This document shows, one piece after another, positions 36,749 through 45,675 of a DNA stretch of 64,000 bases. Source of the DNA: CAZBEL01 sp964628055 (lineage in GTDB: Bacteria > Fidelibacterota > Marinisomatia > Marinisomatales > TCS56); contig CAZVNL010000001.1 in NCBI GenBank assembly GCA_964628055.1, positions 115,222 through 179,221 of the forward strand, given 5' to 3'. The number at the start of each line of letters is the position of its first letter. The stretch's first letter is position 1. A program made the position numbers and the translations under genes. The notes beneath the pieces were generated by a model that had not been told where the DNA came from, did no database searches, and worked only from the letters and a program-made list of their open reading frames with translations.

Positions 36749-37296
36749 GATTTTAATTCCTTCAAGCGATCCCGGATACGGGCGGCCACTTCGTACTTCT
36801 CCTCCTCAATAGCTTTTTGTAACCGTTTCTCTAAAAGTTGACGACTGGTCACCTGCGACTTTTCTACTTCTACCTTGATATCTTCCTCTTCCCCTTCGAT
36901 AATGGCCGCTTCTTCCAGAACCTTATCGGCTACTAAGATGGGGGCCGAAAGCCGCAACGCTACCGCCAGGGCATCACTAGGGCGGGAATCTATGGAACGC
37001 TTACCGATCGTCTTCCCCCGTAGTTCCATCCGGGCATAAAAAACACCCTCCCGCAACTCGGTGATTTTAACCGCCGTCAGTTTACTGCCAATTTCACGGA
37101 TGATGTTGCCAATGAGATCGTGGGTTAAAGGACGGAGCGTTTCCATAAACTCTAACGAAATGGCAATGGCCTGAGCTTCGAAGGCCCCTACAATGACCGG
37201 GAGTTTGCGTGGACCATTGATTTCTTTAAGGACCACCGCATAACTACGACTGGGAGGATGGAAAGAAATCTTGTTTACTTTTACCGGAATCATCAT
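36745..37296 (-). CDS. Bifunctional nuclease (BFN/DUF151) domain protein with C-terminal UVR motif
   Basis: A 183-residue protein: BFN domain (about 1-135, with RKLPVIVGAFEAQAIA, RPLTHDL and SRPSDALAVALRL) followed by a charged linker and a UvrB/UvrC-type helical motif at about 155-182 (LQKAIEEEKYEVAARIRDRLKEL). BFN proteins have reported nuclease activity on DNA and RNA in some plants and bacteria, but their role in bacteria is unclear. The start at 37296 is chosen because AGGTGG lies just upstream; the frame opens at 37338. It is the last gene of a minus-strand group and shares its last bases with rnc. Confidence 0.86.
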   Translation of the reverse strand: MMIPVKVNKISFHPPSRSYAVVLKEINGPRKLPVIVGAFEAQAIAISLEFMETLRPLTHDLIGNIIREIGSKLTAVKITELREGVFYARMELRGKTIGKRSIDSRPSDALAVALRLSAPILVADKVLEEAAIIEGEEEDIKVEVEKSQVTSRQLLEKRLQKAIEEEKYEVAARIRDRLKELKS

Positions 37297-37348
37297 GGAG
37301 TCCACCTGCGCTAAATATAGGTTAAGTAGAAACGTCAAACAATCATTT

Positions 37349-38404
37349 TCACAGTGGGATTTTCGCCAATTCTGCTTTCAATCGTGAAATCCTATCTACC
37401 GGTGTGGGATCGGTGCCATGCAAACGCGCACACCAATAACTAACCCAGTCTCCAAAGTGAATTAAGTGTAAATAACGTTCCAGCTGCGATGATCCATCTA
37501 CTTGAATGACTTCTTGTGCAAGACCCAGGGGTTCCAGGAGTTGACGAGTAATCCGTTGCCGGTGTTGAACGCGCTTCTGGTCGGCCTTATCTCGAATCCA
37601 CAGGACACTTAAATACTGGAAAAAGTCCTCATTATTCTTCCAGCCGACGATTTCATTATGGTTCATCTCCGGAAGATCATTGTGGTAGGCCAGCATTTTA
37701 GCATTCTCGCAAAACTGACCCTTCCAGCGCAACGCAATCACGGAAGTCGCTTCCGTCTCGCCGTAAAGAATAGGAATGGTGCGGTAAATCTTACGAGCCA
37801 AGGCATAAGTCGGATTATCTACCCTTTCCAACGTGTAGGAATCCCGTATATTCCGGAGACGTTCCACAGCCGCTGATAATTTGTCTTGAAAGTGCATTTC
37901 TAATAGACCACCTTTTTTCAGCAAATAAAGCATGGGAACAAAAGAAAAACCCAGTGCGGCACGCGGTTGTAAGCCCCCCGGGATCGTAACGACATCATAG
38001 CTGTTCCTCCGCAACCGGGAGGTTAATTCCCCACCGGTGGATATCCCACAGATCTGAGCCTGTCGCTCCCGGGCCTGTTGAAAAACACTCAGCGTCTCTT
38101 CAGTGTTACCGGAATAGGAGGAACAAATCACTAAGGTACTAGCGTCGACCCATACCGGTAGCTGGTAATTCCGAACGACCAGTATCGGAATGGGCATTTC
38201 ATCCAGGATAAGCACTCGACAAAGATCACCGCCAATAGCCGATCCTCCCATACCAGCGATAATAACCGCAGCTACGTTGCCGTAAGCCTGTTTTAAGGAA
38301 ATCCGTTCCCCGATGGACATGGCTTGGGCGATGTGGTTAGGAAAGTCATAAATGGCTTTAAGCATGTTTTGGGGATCTTGAGAAGATGAGGTCATGTTAG
38401 GCAT
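37349..38404 (-). CDS. Bifunctional phosphoglucose/phosphomannose isomerase
   Basis: A 351-residue SIS-fold isomerase of the bifunctional PGI/PMI family first defined in Crenarchaeota. It interconverts fructose-6-P with glucose-6-P and mannose-6-P. Evidence: GMGGSAIGGDL (about 51-61), CSSYSGNTEETL (about 94-105), the E in LPEMNHNEIVGW and the C-terminal TDPTPVDRISRLK. It probably replaces classical Pgi. ATG 38404 overlaps the upstream stop by eight bases; ATG 38395 is the alternative. Confidence 0.9.
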   Translation of the reverse strand: MPNMTSSSQDPQNMLKAIYDFPNHIAQAMSIGERISLKQAYGNVAAVIIAGMGGSAIGGDLCRVLILDEMPIPILVVRNYQLPVWVDASTLVICSSYSGNTEETLSVFQQARERQAQICGISTGGELTSRLRRNSYDVVTIPGGLQPRAALGFSFVPMLYLLKKGGLLEMHFQDKLSAAVERLRNIRDSYTLERVDNPTYALARKIYRTIPILYGETEATSVIALRWKGQFCENAKMLAYHNDLPEMNHNEIVGWKNNEDFFQYLSVLWIRDKADQKRVQHRQRITRQLLEPLGLAQEVIQVDGSSQLERYLHLIHFGDWVSYWCARLHGTDPTPVDRISRLKAELAKIPL

Positions 38405-39374
38405 TTCTCCTGGCTACCATGTTAGTAAACTGTTTAATTAAATCACGGCCTGGTGGGGGGAATACTTCCAGGTCACGATCCACTAAAGTAAAATAGTTAT
38501 CGGCAAGATCCACCACCTGGCGGTAGACCCCGATCTCGGTAAAATAATCCTTCAACACTAAGAGTTGCTCTTCAATGGGTTTCGAAACTGAATCCGATAA
38601 TACCTTCTGCCAGCGCATGGGAGACGCCCGGCGGGCTAAAATCGTAAGTGCCGTCTGCTTCCCCGCGATTATATCACTGCCCTGGCTCTTCCCCAACGTT
38701 TGGGAATCCCCATAGATTTCCAAAAGATCGTCTTGGATTTGAAAAGCAATGCCTAGATGAATGCCAAAAGAATAGAGACGTTGTAAGATGGAATCCTCCT
38801 GGTCCCCTAAGATCCCACCCAACTGGGCACATAAAGCTAACAAGGCACCGGTCTTTTTCTCGATCATAGTCAAATACTGATCCATGTTGACGGTATAATT
38901 AGCTTCAAATTCCTTGTCGTAAGCCTGCCCTTCGCATACCATCAAGGCCGCCTTATTAAAAGCGCAGATAGCTGGAAGGGTATTGGTCTTCACCCGACAG
39001 ATAAACTCCTGGGCCCAGGCAAAGAGACCATCTCCCGTTAAAACGGCTGTAGAATCATCCCATTGGCAATAAACGGTTGGTTTATTGTGACGGCGTTCAT
39101 CCCGATCCATAATATCGTCGTGGACCAGGGTAAAATTATGTAGCAACTCCACCGCCAGGGCAGCGGATAGAACCTCTTCCTCGTCGGCCCTAAACGCCTG
39201 GCTGCTGAGATAAACCAAAATGGGGCGCAGGCGTTTCCCACTCCCCTGTAGAGCATAGCGAACGGGGGTGTAAAGGTAGTCAGGTTCTTTCGGAAGGGGT
39301 AATTGAGCGAGAGCGGTGTTTATTTTTTCCCGAAAGGCGTCAATTTCCCGGAGCGCTAATTCAGTGTCTAACAT
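38397..39374 (-). CDS. Polyprenyl diphosphate synthase (trans-isoprenyl)
   Basis: A 325-residue all-helical prenyl transferase. The first aspartate-rich motif is DDIMD (LVHDDIMDRDERRH) and the second DDLLE (IQDDLLEIYGD); GSGKRLRP binds the allylic diphosphate and KTGAL and GKQTAL are also present. Product length (C15, C20 or longer, for quinones or carriers) cannot be told from the sequence. ATG 39374 is preferred over a TTG three bases upstream. It overlaps the neighbours at both ends. Confidence 0.93.
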   Translation of the reverse strand: MLDTELALREIDAFREKINTALAQLPLPKEPDYLYTPVRYALQGSGKRLRPILVYLSSQAFRADEEEVLSAALAVELLHNFTLVHDDIMDRDERRHNKPTVYCQWDDSTAVLTGDGLFAWAQEFICRVKTNTLPAICAFNKAALMVCEGQAYDKEFEANYTVNMDQYLTMIEKKTGALLALCAQLGGILGDQEDSILQRLYSFGIHLGIAFQIQDDLLEIYGDSQTLGKSQGSDIIAGKQTALTILARRASPMRWQKVLSDSVSKPIEEQLLVLKDYFTEIGVYRQVVDLADNYFTLVDRDLEVFPPPGRDLIKQFTNMVARRNA

Positions 39375-40731
39375 CAATTCTCAACTGGCCAAAGGATTGT
39401 AACTTTTCCAATACGAGGGATTTGATTTCGGTCATCCGTTCAGGCGTAGCCGCTTCGAACCGACAGACAATGACCGGTTGCGTGTTGGAGGCCCTTACCA
39501 AACCCCATCCATCACCGAATTTGATCCGAACTCCGTCGATGGTTACGCAATCATAATGTTCAGTAAAATAGGACACTGCTTCCTGGGCAATGCGGAATTT
39601 TTCTTCATCAGATTCCGCTTCCAAACGCATTTCAGGTGTGGAGAAGTAACGGGGTAACTCGTTTACCAAAGCGGAGAGAGACTTAGAACCCCGGGATAAC
39701 ATCTGGGCCGCACGGGCAGCCACGTAAACGGCATCGTCGTAACCGAAATAATCGTCGGCGAAAAAAATATGCCCACTCATCTCACCACCCAATTTACAAC
39801 CCAATTCACCCATTTTCTGTTTAATGAGGGAATGACCAGTTTTATACATCACCGGATTTCCACCAAAATACAGGATTCGATCTTCCAGGGCCTGGGAGCA
39901 CTTCACATCGAAGAGAATGTCTTCTCCATCGGTAATTACCTCGGGGAGAAAACAGGCCAGCAATTGGTCGGCCCACACGATTGCGCCACGCTCGTCCACA
40001 ATACCGATACGGTCAGCATCCCCGTCAAAAGCCACACCCATGTCGTAGCCACCAGATTTCACCGTTTCAATTAGATCAGCCAAATTCTCCTTCACCGTAG
40101 GGTCAGGATGATGGTTGGGAAAAGTCCCATCCACATCACAATAGAGTTCCGTGAGTTGAACCCCCAATTCCCGAAATATCTTAGGCGCCACCAATCCCCC
40201 GGTCGCATTCCCACAATCCATGACGATGCGTAAGGAACGATGCAAATGGACTTTGCTAAGAATCATCTGGATGTAATCGTCCTTTATGCGGTACCTGGTT
40301 TCAAACCCTGTTCCCTGCTCAAAGGCGTGTTCCTCAATGATATTACGAATTTCCTGAATGGCCTCGCCATAGACAGCTTTTTTAAAAAGGGATAGTTTAA
40401 AACCGTTAAACTCGGGAGGGTTGTGACTGCCGGTGATCTGGACAGCCCCGGCCACGTCTAATTTGTACATGCTATAGTAGTTGACTGGCGTAGGAATAAT
40501 ACCCAGGGTAATCACATCCAACCCGGTGGAAAGAACCCCTTCCTTGAAGGCCTCGATTAACTGGGGAGTCGTGAGACGGACATCCCCGCTCAAGGTGATT
40601 TCCCGGCCTCCCTGGCGCAGGACATACGTCCCGAACCCCTGACCTAAGAGATTCACTACATGGGGTGGGAAATCATTCTCAACCTTACCCCGAATGTCGT
40701 ACTCACGAAAAATATAGGGATTGATATTCAC
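39361..40731 (-). CDS. manB: Phosphomannomutase/phosphoglucomutase
   Basis: A 456-residue alpha-D-phosphohexomutase of the AlgC/ManB type that converts mannose-6-P or glucose-6-P to the 1-phosphates. The phosphoserine loop TGSHNPPEFNGFK is at about residues 100-112, the metal loop DGDADR at about 240-245, the sugar-binding GGEMSGH around 318-324 and the phosphate-binding RASNTQP near 420. The start is GTG after AGAGGTG. Next to the PGI/PMI gene, it completes a path from fructose-6-P to sugar-1-phosphates for nucleotide-sugar synthesis. Confidence 0.93.
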   Translation of the reverse strand: MNINPYIFREYDIRGKVENDFPPHVVNLLGQGFGTYVLRQGGREITLSGDVRLTTPQLIEAFKEGVLSTGLDVITLGIIPTPVNYYSMYKLDVAGAVQITGSHNPPEFNGFKLSLFKKAVYGEAIQEIRNIIEEHAFEQGTGFETRYRIKDDYIQMILSKVHLHRSLRIVMDCGNATGGLVAPKIFRELGVQLTELYCDVDGTFPNHHPDPTVKENLADLIETVKSGGYDMGVAFDGDADRIGIVDERGAIVWADQLLACFLPEVITDGEDILFDVKCSQALEDRILYFGGNPVMYKTGHSLIKQKMGELGCKLGGEMSGHIFFADDYFGYDDAVYVAARAAQMLSRGSKSLSALVNELPRYFSTPEMRLEAESDEEKFRIAQEAVSYFTEHYDCVTIDGVRIKFGDGWGLVRASNTQPVIVCRFEAATPERMTEIKSLVLEKLQSFGQLRIDVRH

Positions 40732-40822
40732 GATGTCACCTCTTAATAGTTGCTAAAATCTAAAAAAGAATTGAGTCTTCCTGGATAGTATTTTCAGCGA
40801 ATCGACGTAGGGTTGGTTCTAA

Positions 40823-41740
40823 TTATGTCTCCAAATCGCCGATGACTTTACGTAAAAACCCGCCTTGCTCTTGCAGCAGTCGTTGGGCCTCTTCCCGGTC
40901 GCACCCCTTTCGTGCCATAACGATGGCCATTTTAACCGAGCCTCCTGACCGTTCCAGGTACTCCCGGGCTTTTTCATAATGTAAGTCCGTTAACTGGGCG
41001 ATGATTCTGGTGCCCCGATCCACTAGCTTATTGTTCACCACCTGAAGATCTACCATCAGATTGCTGTAGACTTTCCCAATTCGAATCATGGTCGTTGTAG
41101 AAATCATGTTCAAAACCATCTTCGTTGCCGTACCTGATTTCATACGTGTGGAACCGGTGATGATTTCCGGACCCACGTCGACGGCCATGAGCACATCCAC
41201 CTCCACAGGGACCAAGGGTTGAGGGTTACAAATGAGATACGCAGTTCTCGCACCGACGGATCGGCCATATTCTAATGCAGCGACGACGTAGGGTGTGGCA
41301 CTGCTGCTGGCGATACCGATGATCAAATCTCCCGCAGAAACACCTGCCCTCTGTAGGTCCCGAGTGGCATCCTCCGGTTTATCTTCGGCACCTTCAATTG
41401 AGCGCACCAGGGCCTCCCGTCCACCGGCGATGATCCCTTGAAACCACTCCCGGGGAGCTGAATAGGTAGGTGGCATTTCGGTGGCATCTAAGACCCCCAA
41501 ACGACCACTTGTCCCGGCCCCTACATAAAAAATGTGATGCCCCTTCCGCAAGGCTTCCTCGGCTAATTTCACCGCCTGGGAAATGGCCAGTAATACCTTC
41601 TCCACCGCGTAAGCAACCGTCTTGTCTTCGCGATTGATGATCTCCAAGATTTCCTCCACGGAACGAGTATCAATACGGTGAGAATGTGGATTCTGCTGCT
41701 CAGTTGTGAGGTCCTTCCGCTCTTTAATATTCCGGTGCAT
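40823..41740 (-). CDS. murQ: N-acetylmuramic acid 6-phosphate etherase
   Basis: A 305-residue SIS-domain lyase that cleaves the lactyl ether of MurNAc-6-P to GlcNAc-6-P and D-lactate during cell-wall recycling. LTTEQQNPHS near the N-terminus, the catalytic-Glu region GAGTSGRLGVLDATEMPPTY, and GSTRMKSGTATKMVLNMIS are typical. It is divergent from a putative serine hydrolase; 91 bp separate it from manB. Confidence 0.95.
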   Translation of the reverse strand: MHRNIKERKDLTTEQQNPHSHRIDTRSVEEILEIINREDKTVAYAVEKVLLAISQAVKLAEEALRKGHHIFYVGAGTSGRLGVLDATEMPPTYSAPREWFQGIIAGGREALVRSIEGAEDKPEDATRDLQRAGVSAGDLIIGIASSSATPYVVAALEYGRSVGARTAYLICNPQPLVPVEVDVLMAVDVGPEIITGSTRMKSGTATKMVLNMISTTTMIRIGKVYSNLMVDLQVVNNKLVDRGTRIIAQLTDLHYEKAREYLERSGGSVKMAIVMARKGCDREEAQRLLQEQGGFLRKVIGDLET

Positions 41741-41808
41741 GGTAATAATTTACAGTGAATTCCCGTGGAGATATTAGTACTTCTTCTTGTATATTTACCG
41801 ACCCAGCG

Positions 41809-42768
41809 ATGAAGAACCGCCCACTCAATCCCTCCCCTTGGCATCCGGTCTGGATCCTCCTTATCGCTGGTGTATTTCTGATTTCTAACTGTACCAAGAA
41901 CCCCCAGATCAAACGAGACCGAAAACTGGAACACAGGTTGGGTGAAATCATAGCACCTTTTCAGGGAGAGGTCGGCGTGTATGTATATCATTTAAAGCAA
42001 CGCTGGGAAGCAGGAATCAATGAAGACCGATTATTTCCCACCGCGAGCATGATCAAAATTCCCATTCTCCTGAAAATCTTCGAACGTATTGAGCGGGGGG
42101 ACCTCCGGGAAGATTCCACCTTCTTTTATCACCAAGATACTATCAACTATCCGTGGAAAGGCGCCGATGCTTTAGCTCGGTTTAAAGACGGGGAAGACAT
42201 TACCCTGGGTAAACTCATCGCTTACATGCTTACCTTCAGTGACAATCATGCCAGTTTATGGTTGCAGAAACTGGCTGGAACAGGAACGGCCATTAATGCC
42301 TGGTTGGAAGAACAAGGATTCAACAATACCCGGGTGAATTCCCGGACCCCGGGCCGGGAAAGGGACTACGAACAATACGGTTGGGGTCAAACCACCCCTC
42401 GTGAAATGGCCCAATTAATGCAGGTGATTTACGAAGGAAAGGCCATCAGCCCCCGAGCCAGCGAGGAAATGTACCGCTACCTGACTCGTAGTTACTGGGA
42501 CGGCACGGCCCTGTCACAAATCCCTCCTTACGTCCAAACGGCCTCCAAACAGGGCGCCGTGGACAGTTCACGTTCGGAGGTCGTGCTGGTAAATGCCCCC
42601 CATGGCGACTATGTTTTCTGCGTCATAACCAACCACCAACAGGATATTAGTTGGCATCGAGATAACGCTGGCTTTCTCCTAATCCGAGAAATATCAGCCT
42701 ACCTGTGGCACTATTTTGAACCCACCTCCCAATGGACACCAGCACCAGGAATGGAAATCTATTGGTAA
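41809..42768 (+). CDS. Class A beta-lactamase-like serine hydrolase, probable lipoprotein
   Basis: A 319-residue member of the DD-peptidase/beta-lactamase fold. S80-M-I-K83 (TASMIKIP) is the SxxK motif and S144-D-N is the second motif, but the third, normally KTG, reads K247-Q-G. An N-terminal hydrophobic signal ends LISNC28, a plausible though imperfect lipobox. The missing Thr and the setting beside murQ argue for a cell-wall or ester hydrolase rather than antibiotic resistance, which cannot be claimed. ATG 41809 is preferred over 41755 because it starts directly before the signal peptide. murQ is divergent 68 bp away. Confidence 0.8.
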   Translation: MKNRPLNPSPWHPVWILLIAGVFLISNCTKNPQIKRDRKLEHRLGEIIAPFQGEVGVYVYHLKQRWEAGINEDRLFPTASMIKIPILLKIFERIERGDLREDSTFFYHQDTINYPWKGADALARFKDGEDITLGKLIAYMLTFSDNHASLWLQKLAGTGTAINAWLEEQGFNNTRVNSRTPGRERDYEQYGWGQTTPREMAQLMQVIYEGKAISPRASEEMYRYLTRSYWDGTALSQIPPYVQTASKQGAVDSSRSEVVLVNAPHGDYVFCVITNHQQDISWHRDNAGFLLIREISAYLWHYFEPTSQWTPAPGMEIYW

Positions 42769-42786
42769 TATCCCCTGGTGGCTTTA

Positions 42787-43077
42787 ATGGGAAAAACGAT
42801 TATTGGACTTTTATCTGTGGAATTGCTAGTCCCCGGTGCGGATTCATTGAAAGCCAAGCGCAAAGTGATAAAGAGTATGAAAGAACGCCTAGGGGCCAGG
42901 TTCAATGTGTCCGTGGCCGAAGTCGCCGACCAGGACAAATGGCAACGGTCGAATTTAGCCGTTTGCGCTGTGAGCAATGACCAACATTATTTACAAACAC
43001 AACTTCAAAAGATCCTTCACTTCTTCGAACACAATCGGCAGTTAGAAATCATCAACAGTACGATAGACTATTACTGA
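42787..43077 (+). CDS. DUF503 (YlxP-like) small protein
   Basis: A 96-residue DUF503 protein with the N-terminal LLSVELLVPGADSLKAKRKVIKSMKERL signature (shown split: LLSVELLVPG, SLKAKRKV) and SVAEVADQDKWQRSNLAV. In Firmicutes this gene (ylxP) lies with infB and rbfA and is thought to act in ribosome maturation; here it stands after the serine hydrolase. ATG 42787 has a GGTGG site upstream and is preferred over a GTG at 42778. It converges on agcS with a 15-bp gap. Confidence 0.85.
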   Translation: MGKTIIGLLSVELLVPGADSLKAKRKVIKSMKERLGARFNVSVAEVADQDKWQRSNLAVCAVSNDQHYLQTQLQKILHFFEHNRQLEIINSTIDYY

Positions 43078-43092
43078 AGTCGGTCTATCGCT

Positions 43093-44484
43093 TTACTTCG
43101 AAGGCAACTTTTCTTTTCGTTTCAAAGCGGAAAAATAACGTCGCGCTTCGGCCATCACTTTAGGAGAAAGTAAAAGCGCCGAGGTCATGGTAGGAATGGC
43201 CATAACCGCAAACATACCGTCTAAGAAATTGATTACAATATCAATAGAAACCAAGGCCCCGATAATCAGCGCCAGAATGTAAAAGCGATTGTACGTTTGT
43301 TTCCAACGAGTACCAAAAAGGTATCCCGTACATTTACACCCGTAATAAGAATAGCCAATCATCGTGGAGATGCTAAAGGTAATGACGGCAATTAAAAGTA
43401 GCAACCGTCCCACGGCTCCTAACTCTGAGGTGAAAGCATTGGTCGTAAGGGTGACCCCGTTGGCCGTGGACCCTTGCCAGGTTCCTGAAATGAGGATAAC
43501 CAGAGCAGTAACGCTGCACACAATAATGGTGTCTATAAAAGGTCCTAACATGGCCACGAGTCCTTCCCGGACGGCTTCTTTGGTCTTTGCCGCGCCGTGG
43601 GCCAGGGCTTCGGTGCCAATTCCAGCCTCGTTGGAAAAGGCTGCCCGTTTAGTCCCCGTGATGAGTACCACTCCCATAGCCCCTCCGGCCCCGGCCTTTC
43701 CCGTGAAAGCATCACTGACGACCAACGCCAGCAAGCCCGGGATCTGGGGAAAATTTCGAAGAAGAACAACCAGTCCCGCCAGCATGTACAGTGCCACCAT
43801 GAAAGGAACCATGCGAGAGGCCACGTATCCAATGCGCTTAATCCCCCCGAAGATAACGCTAGAAACTAGACCCGCCATCACCAATCCCACGATGAGATTC
43901 CCCAGATGGGGAGATTGGACGAATAAACCATAAGGCCGAAACACTTCATCACGAAAAATCTGCGTTAACTGGTTGGCTTGGAAAAGGGAAAGGCAGCCAA
44001 ATAATCCCGCAACGCTGAATACAATTCCCAGGGGACGGAACTTTCTCCCTAACCCGGCCTCGATGAAATACATAGGTCCCCCCTGCACGTCTCCCCGGTC
44101 ATCCTTCCCCCGGTAGAGAATCGCCAGGGTACAGGTGAAAAATTTCGTAGCCATTCCCACGACGGCGCTAACCCACATCCAGAACAGGGCTCCCGGGCCG
44201 CCGGTGTAGATCGCCACGGCCACACCGCTAATATTACCCATTCCCACCGTGCTGGCTAAGGCGCTGGAGAGGGCCTGGAAATGGGTAATGTCCCCCGGGT
44301 CGTCGGGATTATCGTACTTACCCCGCAAAATGTTCACTGCATGACCAAAAAAACGAAAAGGAACAAACCGACAATAAATCGTAAAATAGAGTCCACCCCC
44401 AATAAGGAGAACTAATAAGGGCGTCCCCCACATGAAATTGGAAAAACCAGACGTTATACGATCAATGACTCCTAAAATATCCAT
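43093..44484 (-). CDS. Sodium:alanine (AGCS-family) symporter
   Basis: A 463-residue polytopic transporter of the alanine/glycine:cation symporter family. It has the N-terminal GTPLLVLLIGGGLYFTI start, the family signature GNISGVAVAIYTGGPGALFWMW (shown in parts: GNISGVAVA, GGPGALFWMW), GGPMYFIEAGLG, and FSNEAGIGTEALAH. It imports alanine or glycine with Na+ (or H+). It is single on the minus strand, divergent from the LptF/G gene, with a TATAAT-like -10 (44543-44548) overlapping the -10 of the opposing promoter. Confidence 0.93.
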   Translation of the reverse strand: MDILGVIDRITSGFSNFMWGTPLLVLLIGGGLYFTIYCRFVPFRFFGHAVNILRGKYDNPDDPGDITHFQALSSALASTVGMGNISGVAVAIYTGGPGALFWMWVSAVVGMATKFFTCTLAILYRGKDDRGDVQGGPMYFIEAGLGRKFRPLGIVFSVAGLFGCLSLFQANQLTQIFRDEVFRPYGLFVQSPHLGNLIVGLVMAGLVSSVIFGGIKRIGYVASRMVPFMVALYMLAGLVVLLRNFPQIPGLLALVVSDAFTGKAGAGGAMGVVLITGTKRAAFSNEAGIGTEALAHGAAKTKEAVREGLVAMLGPFIDTIIVCSVTALVILISGTWQGSTANGVTLTTNAFTSELGAVGRLLLLIAVITFSISTMIGYSYYGCKCTGYLFGTRWKQTYNRFYILALIIGALVSIDIVINFLDGMFAVMAIPTMTSALLLSPKVMAEARRYFSALKRKEKLPSK

Positions 44485-44522
44485 CCTTAGTCCCTGTAAT
44501 GAAAGTGCGAAAGTGAGTGTTA

Positions 44523-44550
44523 TTGATTTTTAAAATATACGCATTATATT
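44523..44550 (+). promoter_or_regulatory. Predicted promoter of the LptF/G gene
   Basis: TTGATT (44523-44528) and TATATT (44545-44550) are spaced by 16 bases in the 99-bp divergent region between agcS and lptF/G. The start of transcription would be near 44557, with the GTG at 44584. Confidence 0.55.
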
Positions 44551-44583
44551 GAAATTCTCTTTCAGAAAAAGTCACTTTATCCT

Positions 44584-45675
44584 GTGAAACAAATTGACCG
44601 TTACCTTTTGAGACAATTCCTCAGCATCCTCGGGATGGCCTTGCTGGGGTTCCTCTGTATCTTTTTAATCGTTGACCTTATCGAAAACTTAGACCAATTC
44701 ATCGATAACCAGGTGCCCTTTCCTATCGTTGCTCAATATTACTTCTATACCTTACCCTGGTTTGTGAATATCGGTTTGCCAATGGGGTTGCTCATCGCTA
44801 CGGTCTTCAGTTTTGGTCTAATTGTAAAACGCAATGAATGGACGGCTATGAAAGCTTCTGGAATCAGTTTGTACCGCATTTCCATCCCCTTGATTCTCAT
44901 GGGGTTCCTTTTTAGTTACCTTTCGTTCGAATTTGACAATTACCTGGTAAGTTGGGGAAACCAAAAACGCTCTGAGATCGAAAAAAAATATTTCAAGAGA
45001 AGTTCCCGTCACCGCTACCGATCCGTTTACAAGGATGTTTTCCTTCAGAAGAAAGAGACCACCCACATAGCCATCGGGCGATACAACGTAAATCAAAAGA
45101 AGGCGCGGGGTGTGACCATATTGGTCTTCAACCAGGGATTGCTTAGCCAGCGTATTGACGCCAAGTTCATGACCTATATTGATTCCCTCCAGGCCTGGGC
45201 TGCCTCCAACTATTCCATCCGCAAATTCGATGCGACCGGCCAGGAAATAGAAGCCAAAATTTCCTCACGGGATTCTTTACTCCAGGTAGATTTTGCTCCC
45301 GAGGACATTACTAAACAATCCAAGTTACCGGATGAACTAAGTTACCAAGAACTTACCGAGCGGATTCAGCAATTACGTGAGAACGGGGTGGACACGACCC
45401 GGTGGGAAGTCGTTCGTTATTTTAAGGTTTCTTTTGCCTTCACGAATCTTATCGTAGTTTTGTTTGGTATTCCTCTGGTGGTTACGCGGCCCCAGGGAGG
45501 GTTGACCTTCGGTGCCGGGATGAGCTTCCTGGTGATCTTCGCCTATTATGCTTTCATCAAATTTGGGCAATCCCTGGGGTTTAAGGAAATATTAGAACCC
45601 TTCACCGCCGCATGGATAGGGAACGTAATTTTTATGTCAGGCGGAATACTGCTACTGTTCTTCGCCCGGAAGTGA
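44584..45675 (+). CDS. LPS export permease, LptF/LptG family
   Basis: A 363-residue protein with the YjgP/YjgQ layout: N-terminal IDRYLLRQFL and membrane segments at about 12-35, 60-82 and 97-118, a periplasmic beta-jellyroll-like region (about 130-270), and three further C-terminal segments (about 285-360) with FGIPLVVTRPQGGL and FGQSLGF typical of the family. LptF and LptG form the permease of the LptB2FG exporter that extracts LPS. Only one such gene is visible, so it cannot be assigned to F or G. The start is GTG. Its 3' end overlaps the opposing barrel gene by 24 bases. Confidence 0.9.
   Translation: MKQIDRYLLRQFLSILGMALLGFLCIFLIVDLIENLDQFIDNQVPFPIVAQYYFYTLPWFVNIGLPMGLLIATVFSFGLIVKRNEWTAMKASGISLYRISIPLILMGFLFSYLSFEFDNYLVSWGNQKRSEIEKKYFKRSSRHRYRSVYKDVFLQKKETTHIAIGRYNVNQKKARGVTILVFNQGLLSQRIDAKFMTYIDSLQAWAASNYSIRKFDATGQEIEAKISSRDSLLQVDFAPEDITKQSKLPDELSYQELTERIQQLRENGVDTTRWEVVRYFKVSFAFTNLIVVLFGIPLVVTRPQGGLTFGAGMSFLVIFAYYAFIKFGQSLGFKEILEPFTAAWIGNVIFMSGGILLLFFARK

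Noticed and set aside
41809..42768. Antibiotic-resistance beta-lactamase
   Set aside because: The KTG motif is altered to KQG and the setting beside murQ points to cell-wall metabolism; resistance cannot be claimed from the sequence.
43364..43933. Plus-strand open frame of 189 codons opposite the AGCS symporter
   Set aside because: Antisense to a conserved transporter, Pro/Ala/Thr-rich by reverse reading of membrane codons; no support.
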